A DNA stretch of 64,000 nucleotides from Impatiens glandulifera (taxonomy: Eukaryota > Streptophyta > Magnoliopsida > Ericales > Balsaminaceae). The position numbers were made by a program, and so were the translations under genes. Positions 59,209 through 64,000 of the stretch are shown here, in pieces. Numbering within the stretch: position 1 is the first letter of the stretch; each line of letters opens with the position of its first letter. The notes beneath the pieces are model-generated. The model was not told the origin of the DNA. It ran no database searches and was given only the letters and a program-made list of their open reading frames with translations. The stretch spans positions 123,965,533 through 124,029,532 of the forward strand of contig NC_061862.1 in the NCBI RefSeq assembly GCF_907164915.1. Reading direction: 5' to 3'.

Positions 59209-60029
59209 TATAATATGCTATGATGCCAAGAGGAAGTTCACTACAAGGTGAAAATAAAAATAAAGGTAGTGAATGAAAGAGTGTTAATATTGTCTTTGAT
59301 GAAGACACCTCCTATGTCTTAACTATTGAACCTAGTTTAGATGATAATGATTAGATCTTCAATATGGCATGCTCATTTCATATGACTCTTAACCGAATTT
59401 GAATCCAAGACTATGAGAAACTTGATGGTGGAAATGTGTTAATGGGTAACCATACATATTACAAGGTTATAGGTATTGACTCGGTTAGAATCAAGGTGAA
59501 GGATGGTACAACTTTGGAGCTTAAAGGAGTTAATCACATTCCAGACCTAAAGAATAACTTGATTGCTGATAGAACACTTGATGATCAATGATATGGTGTA
59601 AGTATAAGACAAGGTATCTTGAAGATAACAAAAGGAAATTTTATAGTCTTCAAAGGAAAGAAAAGGAAACATGCCTTTATAGATTGACTGGTGCACAAGA
59701 GATATGTCTTGCAATAAGTTATGTCAAAGGTTCTACAATGTTATGGCACTTGAGATTAAGTTATATGAGTTAAAGGTGCTTGGAGGAAATAAAGAGGCAA
59801 GGAGAACTTGGTTATCCAAAACTTAGCGAGCTAGAGTTTTATAAACATTGTGTGATGGGAAAATTCATAAGGGTAAGTTTTGATGCTTCCCAATCCAAGT
59901 CAAGTACAATCCTAGATTATATACATTTAGATGTATGGGTCTAGCTCAAAATATGACTTATGGTCATGCCAATTATTTTATTATAGTCATTGATAATTAC
60001 TCTAGGAGGTGTTGGGTGTTTCCTATAAA
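59209..60029 (+). pseudogene. Copia-4 protease to integrase fragment
   Basis: Continues the Copia-4 frame after copy C. Pieces are a protease-like MACSFHMTLN segment near 59365, a conserved VLMGN..YYKVIGIDSVRIK block near 59440, a GAG-pre-integrase MLWHLRLSYMS near 59740, and the integrase start (FIIVIDNYSR then RCWVFPI) ending at about 60029 where the tandem array begins. Stop codons are frequent. Confidence 0.75.
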
Positions 60030-61710
60030 CGTAAAAATGTGTTAAAAGTGTCAAAAACGTGAAAACGTGTTAAACGTGTCAAAAACGTAAAAAAACGTGT
60101 TAAATGTGTCAAAAATGTGAAAACGTGTTAAATGTGTCAAAACGTGTTAAATATGTGAAAAACTTGTTAAACGTACCAAAACGTGCAAAATATGCCAAAA
60201 AGTAAAAAACGTGTTAAACGTGTTAAACGTGTTAAAACATATTAAACATGTTAAAAACGTGAAAATCATGTTAAACGTGTCAAGAATATGTTAAACGTGT
60301 CAAGGACATGTTAAACGTGTCAAGGATGTAAAAAAGGTGTTAGATGTGTCAAAAATGTGTTAAACGTGTCAAGAACATGAAAAATGTGTGAAATGTGTCA
60401 AAACATGTTAAACGTGCCAAGAACGTGTTAAACGTGTTAAACGTGTCAAAAATGTGTTAAACGTGTTAAAAACATGAAAATCATGTTAAACGTCTCAAAA
60501 ACGTGTTAAGCATGTTAAGGACGTGTTAAATGTGTCAATGACGTGAAAAACGTGTTAAATGTGTCAAAAACGTGTTAAACATGTCAAGGACGAGAAAAAC
60601 GTGTCAAAAACATGTTAAACGTGCCAAAAACGTGTTAAACGTGTCAAAAACGTGTTAAACGTGTTAGAAACGTGAAAATCATGTTAAACGTGTCAAAACG
60701 TGTTAAACGTGTCAAGGACGTGTTAAATGTGTCAAGGACGTGAAAAACATGTTAAATGTGTTAAACGTGTCAAGGACGTGAAAAACGTGTTAAATGTGTC
60801 AAAACATGTCAAAAACGTGTTAAACGTGTTAGAAACGTGAAAATCATGTTAAACATGTCAAGGACGTGTTAAACGTGTCAAGGATGTGTTAAACGTGTCA
60901 AGGACGTGAAAAACGTGTTAAACGTGTCAAAAACTTATGAAACATGTCATGGACGTGAAAAACGTGTTAAATGTGTCAAAACATGTTAAATGTGTCAAAA
61001 ATGTGTTAAACGTACCAAAAACGTGTTAAAAACGTGTTAAATGTGTCAAAACATGTTAAATGTGTCAAAAACGTGTTAAACGTACCAAAAACGTGTTAAA
61101 AACGTGAAAATCATGTTAAACGTGTCAAAAACGTGTTAAACGTGTCAAGGACGTGAAAAACGTATTAAATGTGTCAAAAACATGTTAAACATGTCAAGGA
61201 TGTGAAAACGTGTTAAATGTGTCAAAACGTGTTACACGTGTCAAAAACGTGTTAAACGTGCCAAAAACGTATTAAACGTGTCAAAAACGTGTTAAACATG
61301 TTAAAAATGTGAAAATCATGTTAAACGTGTCAAGGACGTGTTAAACATGTAAAGGATGTAAAAAACGTGTTAAATGTGTCAAAAACGTGTTAAACGTGTC
61401 AAGGACGTGAAAAACAAGTCAATTGTGTCAAAACATGTTAAACGTGCCAAAAACGTGTTAAACGTGCCAAAAACGTGTTAAACGTGCCAAAAACGTGTTA
61501 AACGTGTCAAAAACGTGTTAAACGTGTTAAAAACGTGAAAATCATGTTAAATGTGTCAAAAACGTGTTAAACGTGTCAATGACGTAAAAAACGTGTTAAA
61601 TGTGTCAAAACGTGTTAAACGTGCCAAAATATGAAAATATGTTAAACGTGTTAAACGTGTTTAATGTTTGAAAACGTGTTAAACATATCAAAAACATGAA
61701 AAACGTGTTA
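60030..61710 (+). repeat. Short tandem array of ACGTGTTAA/ACGTGTCAA half-units
   Basis: Some 1.7 kb consists almost wholly of 9-12 bp half-units, typically ACGTGTTAA alternating with ACGTGTCAAAA or ACGTGTCAAGG, with variants ATGTG and CATG. A diagnostic variant GAAAATCATG recurs at about 60250, 60475, 60670, 60838, 61105, 61311 and 61529, intervals of roughly 165-265 bp, which indicates a higher-order repeat near 200 bp. The array interrupts the integrase of Copia-4. No coding capacity is expected. Confidence 0.93.
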
Positions 61711-61899
61711 TTTAGAATTACAATTCCGACCTAAAAAGATTGGAATTGAGACTTATCAAATTACACTATATTGAATTCCATTGGAATTCTAATTCCAATT
61801 CCAATTCTTAATATTAAAGTGTCTAACAAACATAAGAAATTGAATTGGACCCTCCAATTCCAATTCCAATGCCAATTCCAGGGTTATCAAACACACCCT
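61711..61899. mobile_element. AATTCC-rich flank of the tandem array, MITE-end-like
   Basis: A non-Copia segment with repeated CCAATTCCAATTCC words that ends TTATCAAACACACCCT just before Copia coding resumes. The inverted reading, AGGGTGTGTTTGATAACC, resembles the terminus of plant PIF- or hAT-type MITEs. It suggests that array and flank entered together as one insertion, but no matching left terminus is found. Confidence 0.4.
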
Positions 61900-62365
61900 A
61901 AAAGTTTAAGGATTTGAAGATCAAGAAGCTTAGAATCGATAACATACTTGAATTTGTGAATGAAGAGTTCAATGAACTATGTAAAGAGCATGTGATTGCA
62001 AGACATCTCATAGTTAGATACACTCCACATGAAAATAGAGTTGATGAAAGAATGAATCGAACATTACTTGAAAATGTTAGATGTATGCTTTCCTTTTCTA
62101 AATTATCTAAATGTTTTTGGGGCGAAGTATTTAATATTGCTTGTTACTTGGTAAATTGGTCCTTATATTAACTCTAGGTTTAAAGACTCTAATAGAGGTG
62201 AGGAGTGGAGTCAAGTCAAATTACAAGTTATTGAGAATCTTTGGATGTGAAGCTTACTATAATGTCAAGAAAGGAAAGTTAGATTATAGAACAAAGAAGG
62301 GGATTTTCCTTGGATATCAAGAAGACACAAAGAGATATAGATTATGGATAAGACAAAGGGTTGTA
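61900..62365 (+). pseudogene. Copia-4 integrase, second half
   Basis: Resumes with KFKDLKIKKLRIDN, equivalent to the second catalytic Asp region (Asp in RIDN), then DERMNRTLLENVRCM holding the Glu region, FWGEVFNIACYLVN, and in another frame FGCEAYYNVKKGKLD with KKGIFLGYQ. These are the central and C-terminal integrase blocks of Copia. One frame change lies near 62150. The similarity ends near 62365, where the element is truncated. Confidence 0.8.
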
Positions 62366-62497
62366 AAGGCGTTTATCTTCTACCATGGGCAAAATGGTCT
62401 CTCCTTTAATCCCTACATATGGCTACTTGACAAGTTCAAACGCTTACAACCAGTTCTGCCTGATGACATCATGTCTCCTTCTATCTAATATTGGAGA

Positions 62498-62827
62498 ATG
62501 ACGGTACCCTTGCCTGCACCTCTAGTACAGAGTATTGATGAAATCCAAGACATTCTCCTATGGTATCTTATGCAGAAAATTACTCTCATAATGGATGACC
62601 AACCTCTAATCATGCTTGTGGGTCTAGAATTGGTTACTTACTATTATACCCATAACATGTTCAAGCATTTCGGCTACAACTTTATTGAAGCTTCCTTCGT
62701 TGTGGATAGGTCGATCGACCACATGGCCTATGTAGGATATCAAAAAAATGGCATGACACGACGCTTTTCAAATGAATATCTTGTCAAAGCAAATGAAGTA
62801 CTTGAATCTCATCCTCCAATAATATGA
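62498..62827 (+). CDS. Unidentified 109-codon ORF
   Basis: The ORF begins with a GTG or ATG-poor stretch; the translated text includes DDQPLIMLVGLELV and GYQKNGMTRRFSNEYL. I do not recognise the family. It lies between the truncated Copia-4 integrase and a Ty3/Gypsy-like gag remnant, so it is probably part of a degraded retroelement rather than a host gene. The preceding 62370-62490 frame is similarly unplaced. Confidence 0.3.
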   Translation: MTVPLPAPLVQSIDEIQDILLWYLMQKITLIMDDQPLIMLVGLELVTYYYTHNMFKHFGYNFIEASFVVDRSIDHMAYVGYQKNGMTRRFSNEYLVKANEVLESHPPII

Positions 62828-63200
62828 GGAGGTTTAGGAAAACAAAGCGGAAGAAGATGCTAGTGTCGGAGCAGGCTATAGTTCGACTTAAAGCTTTTGA
62901 TCTCCGTTAGGGACTTTTTTCCTTTTAAACTCTCTGTAAAATATCAACAAGAGAGTCATGTCTATAACAAACTAAGCGAGTATATGAATACAACAACTCT
63001 ATCTTTGTTTAATCGAATCACAAAAAGAGATGCTCTTTCTCTATGATTCATTTTATATGCTTCTGCATTGCATTTGTACTTTGTTATATTTGCAAACTCT
63101 CACCTCTTTCTCTTCACAACAGTCCATGATTGGGACAAGATTACACGACCCCTAGAAAGAGAGATCCAAAAATCGGACATTTTATACGCCACCAGATGGC
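62828..63200. other. Possible Gypsy-type LTR/leader region
   Basis: Non-coding, moderately AT-rich. It precedes the gag-like remnant and contains a GATTGGGACAAGATTACACG word near 63128 that could be a leader. I see no certain LTR end or primer-binding site. Confidence 0.3.
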
Positions 63201-64000
63201 CGAAGAACCCTCCGTACCTGAATCGGTCTTAGTGGCTGAATTTAGATAAATGAAGGAAACTCTACAACATTTAACGGAGCAACTCGCGTTGATCACAACT
63301 TCTTTATCTAATATACAAATTCCGTCTATATTCTAGAACATACCTTCTTCTCCTCATTTTCCTAACCAGGCAATCCTGGTTATGTTCACTCCCATTAACC
63401 CCGTCCTACTAGTCAAAAATCTCAAGAAGAAGACTCTCTCTCTAAAGACTCAATGGAGGATATCGACCAAACTACACGGATACACCGTGAGGAAGTAATC
63501 AACCACTTGGGTTCACAAGAAAAACAAATTCCAGCGGCTGACCAACCACCACTAATAGAATATGAACGTAAGAAGGCTCAAGTTCAAGCCATGCAGGTAG
63601 AAATGCAAGTCCAACTAAACAAGTTAGCTAAGGGAAAAATCACTGAAGAACATCATGACTGAAAAGACTCTATGAAAATTGTTGAACGTGCAGTTATTCC
63701 AATAGGTGTCAAACTTCCAGCTCTCTCTAAGTACATAGGAAAAAGCAATATGTCTTACTTTTTTAAAATGTACGTGACCGCAATTACCCCACTACGACTC
63801 GGAGAACTAATTGTTCTCAACTTATTCCCCTAGTATCTTGATGCTCCTACTATACGTTGGTATCATCAGCAAAAGATAGTCTATCTACAGCACATAAGAA
63901 CTGGCTACATCGTTCAAAGAACGTTTTTCAAAGCATATCAACCTCGAACGACCAGAAAAGAGGTTGAAGAAAATCAAATAGGGGAATATGAGAAATTCTT
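63200..64000 (+). pseudogene. Ty3/Gypsy-like gag fragment, runs off the window
   Basis: Broken frames near 63200-63660 give a charged leader (a 69-codon open piece at 63453-63662 with many Gln and Glu). From about 63705 the text reads LPALSKYIGKSNMSYFFKMY, then LRLGELIVLNLFP, a stop, then PTIRWYHQQK and FFKAYQPRTTRKEVEENQ. This matches the Retrotrans_gag capsid domain (PF03732 type) of plant Ty3/Gypsy elements. At least one in-frame stop follows NLFP. The element continues beyond the window. Confidence 0.6.

Larger units (their letters stand above)
55871..62365 (+). mobile_element. Decayed Copia element (Copia-4), doubly interrupted and truncated
   Basis: A probable 5' LTR ends CTCAACA at 56116, followed after two bases by primer site TGGTATTAGAGT (56119-56130). 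Gag, protease and integrase remnants follow on the plus strand, broken by LINE-like copy C (56844-59193) and by the tandem array with its flank (about 60030-61899). Recognisable Copia sequence stops near 62365 in the integrase C-terminal region; no reverse transcriptase or 3' LTR is seen. The start of the 5' LTR is not determined. Confidence 0.7.

Noticed and set aside
60030..61710. CRISPR-like regularly repeated array
   Set aside because: Units are contiguous and similar throughout, without unique spacers, and the context is a plant retroelement. It is a tandem repeat.

Overview
This window looks like a repeat-dense, AT-rich stretch of a eudicot plant nuclear genome. The evidence is three Ty1/Copia elements primed by initiator-Met tRNA, a CACTA (En/Spm) element, PIF/Harbinger, Mutator-like and hAT-like DNA elements, and plant LINE ORF1-type (DUF4283) retroposons. 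I find no convincing host gene. An asterid, possibly Lamiales, is my guess from remembered resemblance of three accessory retrotransposon proteins to hypothetical proteins annotated in Gesneriaceae; I could not verify this.

Layout. 1-4.05 kb: a non-autonomous Mutator-like element (9-bp target-site duplication, TSD) and a left-truncated PIF/Harbinger element whose DDE transposase still reads through in three exons. 4.9-7.9 kb: a head-to-tail duplication, one copy carrying a hAT-like MITE. 9.6-21.5 kb: a nest, with a Tourist-like MITE split by a CACTA element whose tnp2 transposase is in turn split by an intact Copia element with apparently identical LTRs (12.5-17.0 kb). 21.5-31.9 kb: AT-rich DNA with a 33-bp minisatellite, a truncated LINE-like retroposon (copy A) and a MITE-like repeat. 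31.9-45.9 kb: a 14-kb Copia element on the minus strand with apparently identical 1,323-bp LTRs. 46-55 kb: LINE-like copy B, interrupted by a hAT-like element and by an older decayed Copia element. 55.9-62.4 kb: a decayed Copia element, interrupted in gag by LINE-like copy C and in integrase by a 1.7-kb tandem array. 62.5-64 kb: an unidentified ORF and a decayed Ty3/Gypsy-like gag.

Most notable is the 14-kb Copia element. Between pol and its 3' LTR it carries three consecutive ORFs (234, 235 and 952 aa) whose N-terminal regions look like diverged copies of one domain. Each is preceded at about 90-113 bp by its own TATA box, as if it were a separate gene riding in the element. This arrangement (gag, pol, then three related accessory genes with private promoters) is my best candidate for an under-described system. 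Second is the short tandem array at 60.0-61.7 kb, with G-box/ABRE-like ACGTG words and a higher-order period near 200 bp, lodged inside an integrase gene. Third is the repeated LINE-ORF1-only retroposon family.

All identifications come from reading motifs by eye. Boundaries supported by TSDs and terminal repeats are firm to a few bases; the others are approximate.
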